Shown here in pieces: positions 8,287 through 16,148 of a stretch of 64,000 nucleotides of DNA; the stretch's first letter is position 1, and every line of letters starts with the position of its first letter. The stretch is from Arthrobacter_E sp044748305 (lineage in GTDB: Bacteria; Actinomycetota; Actinomycetes; Actinomycetales; Micrococcaceae): NCBI RefSeq assembly GCF_044748305.1, contig NZ_JBIVFT010000008.1, positions 122,174 through 186,173 of the forward strand. The letters are read 5' to 3'. Made by a program: the position numbers and the translations under genes. Under the pieces are notes generated by a model, which worked only from the letters and a program-made list of their open reading frames with translations, was not told the origin of the DNA and did no database searches.

Positions 8287-9064
8287 GGCGGGCCGCCAGA
8301 GAATCGATGAACTCCACGGTCCCGTTGAAGATGACCGGCGCGTCGTGGTCCATGGTCGCCACGTGGAAACTGTTCTCCAGCCATTGCAGATCCAGCAGGC
8401 CGTCCTGGAGCCCGTTCTTCAAGGCCTGGACGCTGGAGTCGCCGACGATGTGATCGGTGCGCGAGCGGAAGAGCTTCACCGGCGTGCTGATCCGGGGGAG
8501 CAGTTCCCGGGTGTTAGCGAAGAGCTGATGCAATTGGTGTACCGAGGCGGTGGGGGTTCTGCTGTAGGCGCCTTCGTCGACGCCTTCCTTGACGATGTCG
8601 TTGGCGATCGACGGAGTCGACTTGACCACGAGCTTGAGCAGGCCGGCCAAGGGGGCCCGCCAGTCGTCGATGACCAGGCCCGGGTTCACCACCACGGTCC
8701 CGGCAACCGGCTTCAGCGCAGCGAGCCGGAGAGCGAGGCAGCCGCCCATCGAGAGACCGGCACTGACGATCGTGTCACAGAGGGGCACGAGCTCCTGGTA
8801 CGCCCGTTCGTACTCCTGGTACCACTCCTGCCAGCCATGGGTCGCCATGTCCTCCCAGCTGGTGCCGTGCCCGGGAAGGAGGGGCATCCGGACCGCGAAA
8901 CCCGCGTCGGCGAGGTGCTGGGCCCAGTCCCGGAGGCCGTGCGGGCTGCCGGTGAAACCATGGGACATGACCACGCCCACCCGGGCGCGGTCTCCATGCC
9001 CTTGGCTGCTGAAGGGTTCGTGAGAGATGCCGGACTGATCAGGGAGAGGGGCCACGCTGCTCAT
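8276..9064 (-). CDS. Alpha/beta hydrolase (carboxylesterase/monoacylglycerol-lipase type)
   Basis: 262 aa. The oxyanion-hole region HGFTGSP is followed by the nucleophile elbow GLSMGG (GxSxG), a late Asp in SRTDHIV and a His in NSFHVATMDHD, giving a complete catalytic triad. Size and motifs fit the Est30 and monoacylglycerol-lipase group, which cleave short- to medium-chain esters. The ATG at 9064 directly precedes MSSVAPLPDQSG. The frame remains open upstream but runs into the divergent plsC promoter. The gene sits next to an acyltransferase and near an acyl-CoA ligase, so lipid turnover is a reasonable inference. Confidence 0.85.
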   Translation of the reverse strand: MSSVAPLPDQSGISHEPFSSQGHGDRARVGVVMSHGFTGSPHGLRDWAQHLADAGFAVRMPLLPGHGTSWEDMATHGWQEWYQEYERAYQELVPLCDTIVSAGLSMGGCLALRLAALKPVAGTVVVNPGLVIDDWRAPLAGLLKLVVKSTPSIANDIVKEGVDEGAYSRTPTASVHQLHQLFANTRELLPRISTPVKLFRSRTDHIVGDSSVQALKNGLQDGLLDLQWLENSFHVATMDHDAPVIFNGTVEFIDSLAARHER

Positions 9065-9095
9065 GACTCCATCATTCCCCAAAATCCGGCCGCGT

Positions 9096-9133
9096 GGGCG
9101 ACGGATGCTCTGTTCGGGCGACGGATGCTCTGT
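9096..9133. repeat. 18-bp direct repeat, 20-bp period
   Basis: GGGCGACGGATGCTCTGT occurs at 9096-9113 and exactly again at 9116-9133. It lies between the divergent esterase and plsC genes and directly upstream of a TAGTCT -10-like box (9138-9143) for plsC. It may be a recent slippage duplication or a two-site operator. Confidence 0.7.
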
Positions 9134-9204
9134 GCAGTAGTCTGAGCCCAGGCGCCCGGACCCGGGGAGCTGTTCAGCGCGAACCCATCCAAGGAAGAGA
9201 CGCA

Positions 9205-9915
9205 ATGTTCTACTGGGTGATGAAGCACATCGTCATCGGGCCCCTGGTCAAACTCGTCTTCCGGCCTTGGGTCAAGGGGCTGGACAACATCCCTCGTGAA
9301 GGCGCGGCCATCCTGGCCTCGAACCATCTCTCCTTCTCCGACTCGATCTTCATGCCCTTGGAAGTCCCGAGGCCCGTGACCTTTCTGGCCAAGAGCGAAT
9401 ATTTCACAGGGAAGGGCCTGAAGGGGCGGCTCACCGCGGCGTTCTTCCGGATGACCAACCAATTGCCCATGGACCGATCCGGCGGGGCCGCGTCGAGCCT
9501 GTCGCTGGGCGCCGGAGCCGAGGTCCTGGGCCGGGGCGAACTCCTCGGCATTTATCCGGAAGGCACCCGCAGCCCCGACGGCCGCCTGTACCGCGGCAAG
9601 GTCGGTGTGGCACGACTTGCCCTCGAGTGCCGGGTTCCGATCATCCCCGTCGCCATGATCGGTACGGAACAAGTCCAGCCGATCGGTAAGAAGATGCCCA
9701 ACATCCGGAGGATCGGTGTCATCTTCGGGGAACCACTGGACTTCACCCACCTGGCGGACCGGGCCGATGAGTATGAGGTGCAGCGCGAGGTGGTGGACAC
9801 CGTGATGGAGCGACTCATGAGGCTCTCGGGACAGGACTACGTGGACAAGTACGCTGCCGCGGTCAAAGCGGAAGCCGCTGCCGCGAAGGACGGGGACGAC
9901 GGACGTTCTGCGTGA
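9205..9915 (+). CDS. plsC: 1-acyl-sn-glycerol-3-phosphate acyltransferase
   Basis: 236 aa. PlsC transfers an acyl chain to lysophosphatidate, giving phosphatidate for membrane phospholipid synthesis at the cytoplasmic face. The catalytic HxxxxD box is NHLSFSD and the acceptor-binding block is YPEGTRSPDG. The start is the ATG at 9205 with an AGGAAG Shine-Dalgarno. It matches the position of Rv2182c, which supports orthology. A short lysine/alanine-rich tail ends the protein. No terminator is obvious in the 84 bp before aroG, which has its own promoter. Confidence 0.93.
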   Translation: MFYWVMKHIVIGPLVKLVFRPWVKGLDNIPREGAAILASNHLSFSDSIFMPLEVPRPVTFLAKSEYFTGKGLKGRLTAAFFRMTNQLPMDRSGGAASSLSLGAGAEVLGRGELLGIYPEGTRSPDGRLYRGKVGVARLALECRVPIIPVAMIGTEQVQPIGKKMPNIRRIGVIFGEPLDFTHLADRADEYEVQREVVDTVMERLMRLSGQDYVDKYAAAVKAEAAAAKDGDDGRSA

Positions 9916-9986
9916 GCGTGCGGCATCATGACGGCGTGTGTGAGTCCGCCCTGTGGACCGGGAACGGAAAAGGCCTGTCCGGAGTC

Positions 9987-9992
9987 TAGAAT
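9987..9992 (+). promoter_or_regulatory. -10 box of aroG, leaderless
   Basis: TAGAAT lies 7 nt before the GTG at 10000. No Shine-Dalgarno fits the remaining space, so leaderless transcription is the simplest reading. Confidence 0.6.
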
Positions 9993-9999
9993 CTAAGGC

Positions 10000-11403
10000 G
10001 TGACCGACCTTTTCACCACAGCGGCCCCTGATTCCTCTGCTGCCTTCGCGGCGGCCTCCCAGAGTGGCGCCGCCGACTATCCCGGCCTGGACGACTGGCG
10101 CTCCCTCCCGATCAACCAGCAGCCCACCTGGTCCGACCCGGAGGTCTTCGAGGCTTCGGTGAAGGAGCTTTCCATCCTTCCTCCGCTGGTCTTCGCCGGC
10201 GAGGTGGACGTGCTGCGTGAGAGGCTGGCCGCGGCCGCCCAGGGCAAGGCCTTCCTGCTTCAGGGCGGCGATTGCGCCGAGACCTTCGAGGCGGCCACTG
10301 CTGACCGGATCTCCTCGCGGGTCAAGACCATCCTGCAGATGGCCGTTGTCCTGACTTACGGTGCCTCGCTGCCCGTGATCAAGATGGGGCGTATGGCCGG
10401 GCAGTTCGCCAAGCCGCGTTCCTCCAACGATGAGACCCGTGACGGAGTCACCTTGCCGGCCTACCGGGGCGACATCGTCAACGGCTATGAGTTCACCCCG
10501 GAGTCCCGGGCCCACGACGCCGGCCGTATGCTGCGCGCCTACCACACCTCGGCCTCCACGCTGAACCTCATCAGGGCCTTCACGACAGGCGGCTTCGCGG
10601 ATCTTCGCCTGGTGCACCAGTGGAACAAGGGCTTCACCTCCAACCCGGCTCATGCGCGCTACGAGTCCCTGGCCAAGGACATCGACCGTGCGATCACGTT
10701 CATGCAGTCCTGCGGTGCCGACTTCGAGGCATTGCGCCGGGTCGAGTTCTTCGCAAGCCACGAGGCCTTGCTGCTGGATTACGAGCGGGCTCTGACCCGC
10801 ATCGACTCCCGGACGGGCTTCCCCTACGACACCTCCTCGCACTTCCTCTGGATCGGCGAGCGGACGCGCGAGCTGGACCACGCCCACGTGGACTTCCTCT
10901 CCCGGGTCCGCAACCCGATCGGCGTGAAGCTCGGCCCGAACACCACGGGTGACGACGCGCTGCGGCTGATCGACAAGCTGGATCCGAACCGCGAGCCCGG
11001 CCGCCTGACCTTCATCACCCGGATGGGCGCCGGCAAGATCCGTGAGAACCTCCCGCCCATCGTGGAGAAGGTCACCGCCTCGGGCGCCCAGGTCCTCTGG
11101 GTCACCGATCCCATGCACGGCAACACCGTGACCAGTAAGAACGGTTACAAGACCCGTCGCTTCGACGATGTCATGGACGAGGTCCGCGGCTTCTTCGAGG
11201 TGCATGATTCTCTCGGGACCTTCCCTGGCGGTCTGCATGTGGAGATGACCGGTGACGACGTCGCCGAATGCCTCGGCGGGGCCGATCCCATCGATGAAGC
11301 TGCTTTCGAGGACCGCTACGAGTCGGTGTGCGATCCGCGCCTGAACCACATGCAGTCCCTTGAGCTGGCCTTCCTCGTGGCCGGTTCGCTCGCCAAGCGG
11401 TGA
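10000..11403 (+). CDS. aroG: Class II 3-deoxy-7-phosphoheptulonate (DAHP) synthase
   Basis: 467 aa, the size of plant-type (class II) DAHP synthases such as M. tuberculosis AroG (Rv2178c). It joins phosphoenolpyruvate and erythrose 4-phosphate in the first step of the shikimate pathway. Family motifs include LQGGDCAETF near the N-terminus, KMGRMAGQFAKPRS, the WIGERTR block, GVKLGPNT and WVTDPMHGNT. The GTG start follows a leaderless -10 box. It is monocistronic, ending in a strong terminator shared with the convergent exporter gene. Confidence 0.96.
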   Translation: MTDLFTTAAPDSSAAFAAASQSGAADYPGLDDWRSLPINQQPTWSDPEVFEASVKELSILPPLVFAGEVDVLRERLAAAAQGKAFLLQGGDCAETFEAATADRISSRVKTILQMAVVLTYGASLPVIKMGRMAGQFAKPRSSNDETRDGVTLPAYRGDIVNGYEFTPESRAHDAGRMLRAYHTSASTLNLIRAFTTGGFADLRLVHQWNKGFTSNPAHARYESLAKDIDRAITFMQSCGADFEALRRVEFFASHEALLLDYERALTRIDSRTGFPYDTSSHFLWIGERTRELDHAHVDFLSRVRNPIGVKLGPNTTGDDALRLIDKLDPNREPGRLTFITRMGAGKIRENLPPIVEKVTASGAQVLWVTDPMHGNTVTSKNGYKTRRFDDVMDEVRGFFEVHDSLGTFPGGLHVEMTGDDVAECLGGADPIDEAAFEDRYESVCDPRLNHMQSLELAFLVAGSLAKR

Positions 11404-11464
11404 GACACTCACGTTGAGACATCCGGGCTGAGACGGCCTGGCCGTCCCGGTCGGTCTATGACGC

Positions 11465-11507
11465 AGCAAGAGCCCGGCCCGTGTTCGTCACGGGCCGGGC
11501 TCTTGCT
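11465..11507. terminator. Bidirectional terminator between aroG and the ABC exporter
   Basis: A perfect 19-bp stem (11465-11483 with 11489-11507) and a 5-nt loop lie between convergent genes. Confidence 0.88.
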
Positions 11508-11529
11508 GTATCGCCGAAGCCTCGGCCGG

Positions 11530-13392
11530 TCAGCCCGCTACGCGTTCCTCGTCCTGTTCCACCAGCTGCCGGGCGGAGAGCTCGGCGAAGGCACCGCCGG
11601 CGGCGCGCAGTTCAGGCGCGGTGCCGCGCTCCAGCACGCGGCCGCCGTCGAGCACCACGATCTGTTCCGCCTCCTCCACGGTGGAGAGCCGATGCGCGAT
11701 GGTCAACGTGGTCCGGGTCGCGGCGAGGTGGTCCAGTGCTGCCTGCACCTGAGCCTCAGTCGTGTTGTCGAGCGCGCTCGTGGCCTCATCGAGGACCAGC
11801 ACCCGCGGGTTGCGCAGCAGAGTGCGCGCGATCGCCAGACGTTGCTGTTCACCGCCGGAGAAGCGATGGCCGCGGGCACCCACCATGGTGTCCAGTCCGG
11901 CCGGCAGGCTCTTGATCAGCTCGGCGATCCGAGCCGCCTCCAGAGCGTCCCAGAGGACCTCGTCCGAGGCCTCCGGCGCGGCGATCCGGAGGTTGTCCCG
12001 CACCGAGGCGTGCACGAGATAGGTCTCCTGGGAGACGATGCCGACGATGGCGGCCAGGTCTTGGAATCGCATGTCCCGCACGTCGACGCCATCGATCGTC
12101 ACCCGGCCGGAACCGGCCTCGTTCAGGCGGGGGAGCAGCGATGCGAGAGTGGACTTCCCCGAGCCGGTCTGGCCGACGACGGCGGTGGTCGTCCCGGCGG
12201 GGATGGTCAGGTCCACCCCGTGGAGGATGTTCCCGTCACGCGCGCCGTAAGCGAAGTCGACATGTTCGAAGCGCACTTCGCCGCGGACCGTCGCCAGATC
12301 GATGCTCACAGGGTGCTCGGGCTCCTTGATCTCCGGTTCGAGATCGAGCCATTCGAAGATGCGGGAGAAGAACGCCATGGCGGTCACCCACTGCACCCCG
12401 ACGCTCATCAGTCCCATCACCGGCCGGAAGAGTCCTGACTGCAGAGCCGTGAAGGCCACGATGGTTCCGATCGAAAGGTCCATTCCTCCGACAGGAAGAC
12501 CTGCCGCGAGGTAGATGACCGCAGGGATCGCGGCGAAGACGATCTGCATGGCGGCCATCCGCCACCGCCCGGCGAGCTGAGAGTGCATCTCGAGATCGGC
12601 GAGCTCCCGGCTGGCGTCGGAGAAGCGGTCGGCGTCCCGGGCCGTGGAGCCGATGGTCTTCGCGAGCCTGATTCCCGAGACCGAGAGCCCTTCGTCCACG
12701 TAGGTCTGCAGTTGGGCCATCTTGGCCTGCTGCTTGACCGTGATGTCGCGGCGCTGCAGGGCGACGCGGCGGGCGACCCAGATGGAGGGCGGCAGCACGA
12801 TGAGCGAGACGATGCTGAGCCAGGGGGAGAGGGCCACCATGGCGATCACGGTGCCGATGGCCGTGGTGACGTTGGAGGCCACCGCTGTCGCGGTGTTGGT
12901 GACCAGATTCTGCATGCCGTTGATGTCGTTGGTCATGCGTGACTGGACTTCACCGCCGTGCGTGCGGGTGAAGAATCCGAGCGACTGGGCCTGGAGATGA
13001 CCGAACAGTCTGGTGCGCAGATCGTGCATCACCCCCTGGCCGATCCGGGTGGAGATCCAGGTCTGCCAGACGCCGATCACGGCGGTGACGGCGGCCACCC
13101 CGATCATGGCGAGGACGAGAGACGTCAGCAGGCCGACGCGGCCGTGGGGCAGGGCGTCGTCGATCACCCCGCGGACCAGGAAAGGCTGGAAGAGGGAGAC
13201 GATGGAGCTTCCGGTGATCAGCAGGACCACGAGAAGCAGGGGACCTTTGTACGAGGCGAAGAGTGCGGCGATGCGCCGCTTGCTCACCGGGTGCTGATTG
13301 AGCTGACTGAGGTCGGCTTTGCTCACGCGGCCGGGACCACCCGGACGTCCGCCGCCCACGACGGGTGTGTGGGGGACTGTTCCATGACTCAT
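11530..13392 (-). CDS. ABC exporter half-transporter (permease-ATPase fusion, MDR type)
   Basis: 620 aa. An N-terminal six-helix ABC transmembrane domain (about residues 50-340) is fused to an ATPase domain with Walker A VVGQTGSGKST, signature FSGGEQQRLAIA and Walker B VLVLDEATSAL. Such half-transporters dimerise and export drugs, lipids or peptides. The start ATG has a strong GGAGG Shine-Dalgarno. It is divergent from a MarR regulator across two near-identical operators, so it is probably repressed by that protein and induced by an export substrate. This pair has no counterpart that I recall in the mycobacterial version of the block. Confidence 0.92.
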   Translation of the reverse strand: MSHGTVPHTPVVGGGRPGGPGRVSKADLSQLNQHPVSKRRIAALFASYKGPLLLVVLLITGSSIVSLFQPFLVRGVIDDALPHGRVGLLTSLVLAMIGVAAVTAVIGVWQTWISTRIGQGVMHDLRTRLFGHLQAQSLGFFTRTHGGEVQSRMTNDINGMQNLVTNTATAVASNVTTAIGTVIAMVALSPWLSIVSLIVLPPSIWVARRVALQRRDITVKQQAKMAQLQTYVDEGLSVSGIRLAKTIGSTARDADRFSDASRELADLEMHSQLAGRWRMAAMQIVFAAIPAVIYLAAGLPVGGMDLSIGTIVAFTALQSGLFRPVMGLMSVGVQWVTAMAFFSRIFEWLDLEPEIKEPEHPVSIDLATVRGEVRFEHVDFAYGARDGNILHGVDLTIPAGTTTAVVGQTGSGKSTLASLLPRLNEAGSGRVTIDGVDVRDMRFQDLAAIVGIVSQETYLVHASVRDNLRIAAPEASDEVLWDALEAARIAELIKSLPAGLDTMVGARGHRFSGGEQQRLAIARTLLRNPRVLVLDEATSALDNTTEAQVQAALDHLAATRTTLTIAHRLSTVEEAEQIVVLDGGRVLERGTAPELRAAGGAFAELSARQLVEQDEERVAG

Positions 13393-13447
13393 CAGAGGAC
13401 CTCCTTCCTGTGCTGGACATGCCGGCGGGGATGACCGGCTTCGATAA

Positions 13448-13490
13448 GGAGGTTACCTCCGTATATCGATCTTGTAAAGAGGTTACCTCT
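13448..13490. promoter_or_regulatory. Twin operators for the MarR regulator
   Basis: Two odd palindromes, GGAGGTTACCTCC (13448-13460) and AGAGGTTACCTCT (13478-13490), share the core GAGGTTACCTC. Their centres are 30 bp apart, about three helical turns, so they lie on the same face of the DNA. They fill the space between the divergent exporter and marR genes. The left site overlaps the region upstream of the exporter start; the right one sits before the marR -10 box. Confidence 0.75.
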
Positions 13491-13518
13491 CTATCTTTCC
13501 TTGGGGCGCTCCGTTGCC

Positions 13519-13524
13519 TACAGT
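13519..13524 (+). promoter_or_regulatory. -10 box of marR, leaderless
   Basis: TACAGT precedes the ATG at 13531 by 6 nt. The nearer palindrome (13478-13490) lies about 30 bp upstream, where a bound repressor could block RNA polymerase. Confidence 0.5.
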
Positions 13525-13530
13525 GTGAAC

Positions 13531-14037
13531 ATGATTTCCGACCGCATGGAGCTCGCCGATCTGGTCCATTCCGTCTCGCGTGGACTGCGCAGGAGCTGGA
13601 TGGCGGATCTGGCGCCGTTCGGCATCTCACCGCATCAGTGGAGGGCGTTGCACGCGATCGTCTCCCATGACGGCGAGCCCCCGCGTCAGCGGGACGTGGC
13701 TGCGATGCTGAGAATCGCCCCGCGGTCCGCCGCTGAGGTGATGACCCAGCTGGAGGCCGAAGGGCTCATCGTCAGGTCCCCGGACCCCATGGACGGGCGG
13801 GCCGTCCTGCTCGCGGCCACCAAAGAAGGCCATGAGCTGGAGCAGCGCATCCGTGCCGTCCGCTCGCAGCGGGGGGATGAGTACTTCCAGACACTCGGAG
13901 CCGAAGAGCGGGAGGTGCTGAAGAGGCTGCTGGGCTCGCTGCTGGAGGCGCACCCCGGTTTCGACGCAGGCTGGCTGCATGGCAAGGGGCCGAAGCCGGA
14001 CGACGGCACGGCCCCCGGCGGCAGAGGAGACCGCTAA
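13531..14037 (+). CDS. MarR-family transcriptional regulator
   Basis: 168 aa with a winged helix-turn-helix: RDVAAMLRIAPRSAAEVMTQLEAEGLI forms the recognition-helix region and RSPDPMDGRAVLLAATKEG the wing with its family DxR. MarR dimers repress divergent efflux genes and release on ligand binding. Two palindromes in the shared promoter support control of both itself and the exporter. An in-frame ATG at 13501 is upstream of the -10 box, so 13531 is preferred. The stop codon overlaps the convergent kinase gene by 4 bp, with no terminator between. Confidence 0.9.
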   Translation: MISDRMELADLVHSVSRGLRRSWMADLAPFGISPHQWRALHAIVSHDGEPPRQRDVAAMLRIAPRSAAEVMTQLEAEGLIVRSPDPMDGRAVLLAATKEGHELEQRIRAVRSQRGDEYFQTLGAEEREVLKRLLGSLLEAHPGFDAGWLHGKGPKPDDGTAPGGRGDR

Positions 14038-16073
14038 GCGACGGTGATGGTGACGGTGGAGCCCTCGGGCTGCTCGCCCGTCTTGTCCTGACCTGCGACG
14101 AGCCCGAAGATGGCCCGCCCGTAGGTGTAGTCCTTCTTGACCGTGAACCCGGCGTCCTGAAGCAACTGCACCGCGTCCTTCTCAGACTTGCCGAAGACGT
14201 TGGGCACCTGGACCATCCGAGGGCCCTTGGAGATCGTGAGCGTCACCGTCTGGCCCTTGATGAGCGTTCCGCTGCCGGGCTTCTGCGCGGCGACCTTGCC
14301 CGCCGGCACATCCTTGCTGAACACGGGGTCCGGGGCGACGGAAGCCTCGAGGCCGAGGGCCTGGATCTTCTGGCTCGCTTCATCCTGCCCGAGGCCGAGC
14401 ACGCTCGGAACGGGGATGGGCTGCGGTCCCTTGGACACCACCAGATTGACCGCGGCACCGCGCCGGAGCTGGGCCCCGGTGCCAGGGTCCTGGCTGATGA
14501 TCTGCCCGCTGGGCACCGAATCACTGAAGCCCTGAGCCACGGCGCCGGGGGCGAGGTTCGCCGCGCTCAACGCGTTGCGCGCCGCTTCGAGGCTCTGACC
14601 TGTCAGCGTGGGCACGGCGAACAGCTGAGGCCCTTTGGAGACGAGCAGTTGCACGCCCTCGAATTTGCGGATGACGCTTCCGGCCGGTGGCTGCGTCGCG
14701 ACCACGAGGCCCCGTCCGATCTTGTCGTCGAAGACCGTCTGCTCGGTGGCGGAGACCCCGTAGCCGGCGAGGATGTCCGAGGCCTGTTCCGCAGGCTGGT
14801 TCTTCAGGTCCGGAAGAGTGACCTGCGCGCCAGGCCCCATGCCGAAGAACCATCCGCCTGCGGCGATCAGGAGGGCGAGCAGCACGAGCAGTACCGCCCA
14901 GATCGCGCCGCGCCGTCGTGGGTTGCCCGGGCGGAGCTGATGAGTGGGCGTGGCGAGAGCCTTCTGGCGTCTGCGCTCCGTCTCTTTGTCCTGTTTGCGC
15001 TGCTGCCGCTTGTTCAGCGGAACCTCTGCGGCGTCCTGAGCGGGCAGGACCGTCGTCGCGTTGCCAGGAGTGAAGGGGGACAGAATCGTCGTCCTCGGAT
15101 CCGCGCCGAGCACTTCAGTGGCGCTGCCCGCGCCGAGGAGCCGGGTCGCCCCCTGAGCGTCGAGTGCCTCGGTGGGCGCGCCGTCGTCCTGGACGGCAGG
15201 CCGGGCGGGGGCGGGCAGGTCCAGTGCGAATGCCGGAAGGGAGGCTGCCACATGCCGCAGTTCGCCGAGGAAGGCCCCGGCATCGATCGGCCGCTCATCG
15301 GGATCTTTGGCCGTGGCCCAGCGCACCAGCTCGTCGAAGTCCTGGGCCAGGCCGGGCCGGCTGAGGGAAGGCAACGGGACTTCGTCGTTGACGTGCTGGT
15401 AGGCCACCTGGATGGGCATCTCGCCGCTGAAGGGCACTGAGCCGGTGAGCAGTTCGTAAAGGAGGATGCCGCAGGAGTACACGTCGCTGCGGGCGTCGGC
15501 GTCCTGGCGCTGGAAGAGCTCAGGGGAGAGGTAGGCGGCAGTGCCCAGGAGTTCCCCGGTGCTGGTCCGTGAGCTGGCCTGCCGGGCCAGCCCGAAGTCG
15601 CTGATCTTCACCGTGCCGTCCTGCGAGATCAGAATGTTCTCCGGCTTGACATCCCGATGAATCAGACCCGCCTCGTGCGCGGCTGCCAGGCCTTCGAGCG
15701 CGGGGGCGAGGTAGCTGACGGCGACCCGGGGGGTGAGTGCCCCCTCGCTGCGGATGACATCACGGAGCGTGCGTCCCTGGATGTACTCCATCACGAGGTA
15801 GGTGAGGCGCCCATGCCGTCCGTGGTCCAGGACCGAGACGACGTGCGGGTGCGAGAGCCGGGCCGAGGAGCGGGCTTCCTGGGTGAAACGCTCCACGAAC
15901 GCCTCATCCGAGGCCAGCTGGGGGTGCAGGACCTTCAGGGCCACGGGCCGTTCCAGACTGATGTGCAGGGCCTTGTAGACGGTGGACATTCCACCGTCGG
16001 CGATGCGGTCGAGGACGCGGTAGCGGTTGTCCACGACCGTGCCGATCAACGGGTCTTCAGAGCGGTTTTGCAC
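14034..16073 (-). CDS. Ser/Thr protein kinase with four PASTA domains
   Basis: 679 aa. The cytoplasmic kinase domain has the catalytic Lys47 (ALKVLHP), HRDVKPEN (Asp141) and DFG (159-161). A Pro/Arg-rich juxtamembrane stretch leads to one membrane helix near 385-410, then four extracellular PASTA repeats that end at the C-terminus. PASTA domains bind muropeptides or lipid II, so the kinase may couple wall state to growth. By position it matches pknL of M. tuberculosis, which lacks PASTA domains, while the architecture is PknB/StkP-like. The GTG start follows TAGGAT at 6 nt, so the transcript is probably leaderless. Confidence 0.93.
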   Translation of the reverse strand: MQNRSEDPLIGTVVDNRYRVLDRIADGGMSTVYKALHISLERPVALKVLHPQLASDEAFVERFTQEARSSARLSHPHVVSVLDHGRHGRLTYLVMEYIQGRTLRDVIRSEGALTPRVAVSYLAPALEGLAAAHEAGLIHRDVKPENILISQDGTVKISDFGLARQASSRTSTGELLGTAAYLSPELFQRQDADARSDVYSCGILLYELLTGSVPFSGEMPIQVAYQHVNDEVPLPSLSRPGLAQDFDELVRWATAKDPDERPIDAGAFLGELRHVAASLPAFALDLPAPARPAVQDDGAPTEALDAQGATRLLGAGSATEVLGADPRTTILSPFTPGNATTVLPAQDAAEVPLNKRQQRKQDKETERRRQKALATPTHQLRPGNPRRRGAIWAVLLVLLALLIAAGGWFFGMGPGAQVTLPDLKNQPAEQASDILAGYGVSATEQTVFDDKIGRGLVVATQPPAGSVIRKFEGVQLLVSKGPQLFAVPTLTGQSLEAARNALSAANLAPGAVAQGFSDSVPSGQIISQDPGTGAQLRRGAAVNLVVSKGPQPIPVPSVLGLGQDEASQKIQALGLEASVAPDPVFSKDVPAGKVAAQKPGSGTLIKGQTVTLTISKGPRMVQVPNVFGKSEKDAVQLLQDAGFTVKKDYTYGRAIFGLVAGQDKTGEQPEGSTVTITVA

Positions 16074-16079
16074 CCTTCG

Positions 16080-16085
16080 ATCCTA
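16080..16085 (-). promoter_or_regulatory. -10 box of the PASTA kinase gene, leaderless
   Basis: Minus-strand TAGGAT ends 6 nt before the GTG at 16073. It lies just after the LysM gene's terminator, giving the kinase an independent promoter. Confidence 0.5.
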
Positions 16086-16096
16086 GTTCGTCATGG

Positions 16097-16133
16097 ACCA
16101 GGGGCCCGGTACGACTCGTACCGGGCCCCTGGT
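16097..16133 (-). terminator. Terminator of the LysM/transglycosylase gene
   Basis: Perfect 18-bp complementary arms (16097-16114 and 16116-16133) start 15 bp past the LysM gene stop, separating it from the downstream kinase. Confidence 0.82.
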
Positions 16134-16148
16134 GAAGTGGTCTGAAAC

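Noticed and set aside
9061..11469. 802-codon minus-strand open frame over plsC and aroG
   Set aside because: It is antisense to two well-identified genes with full family motifs. Long open antisense frames are expected at this GC content.
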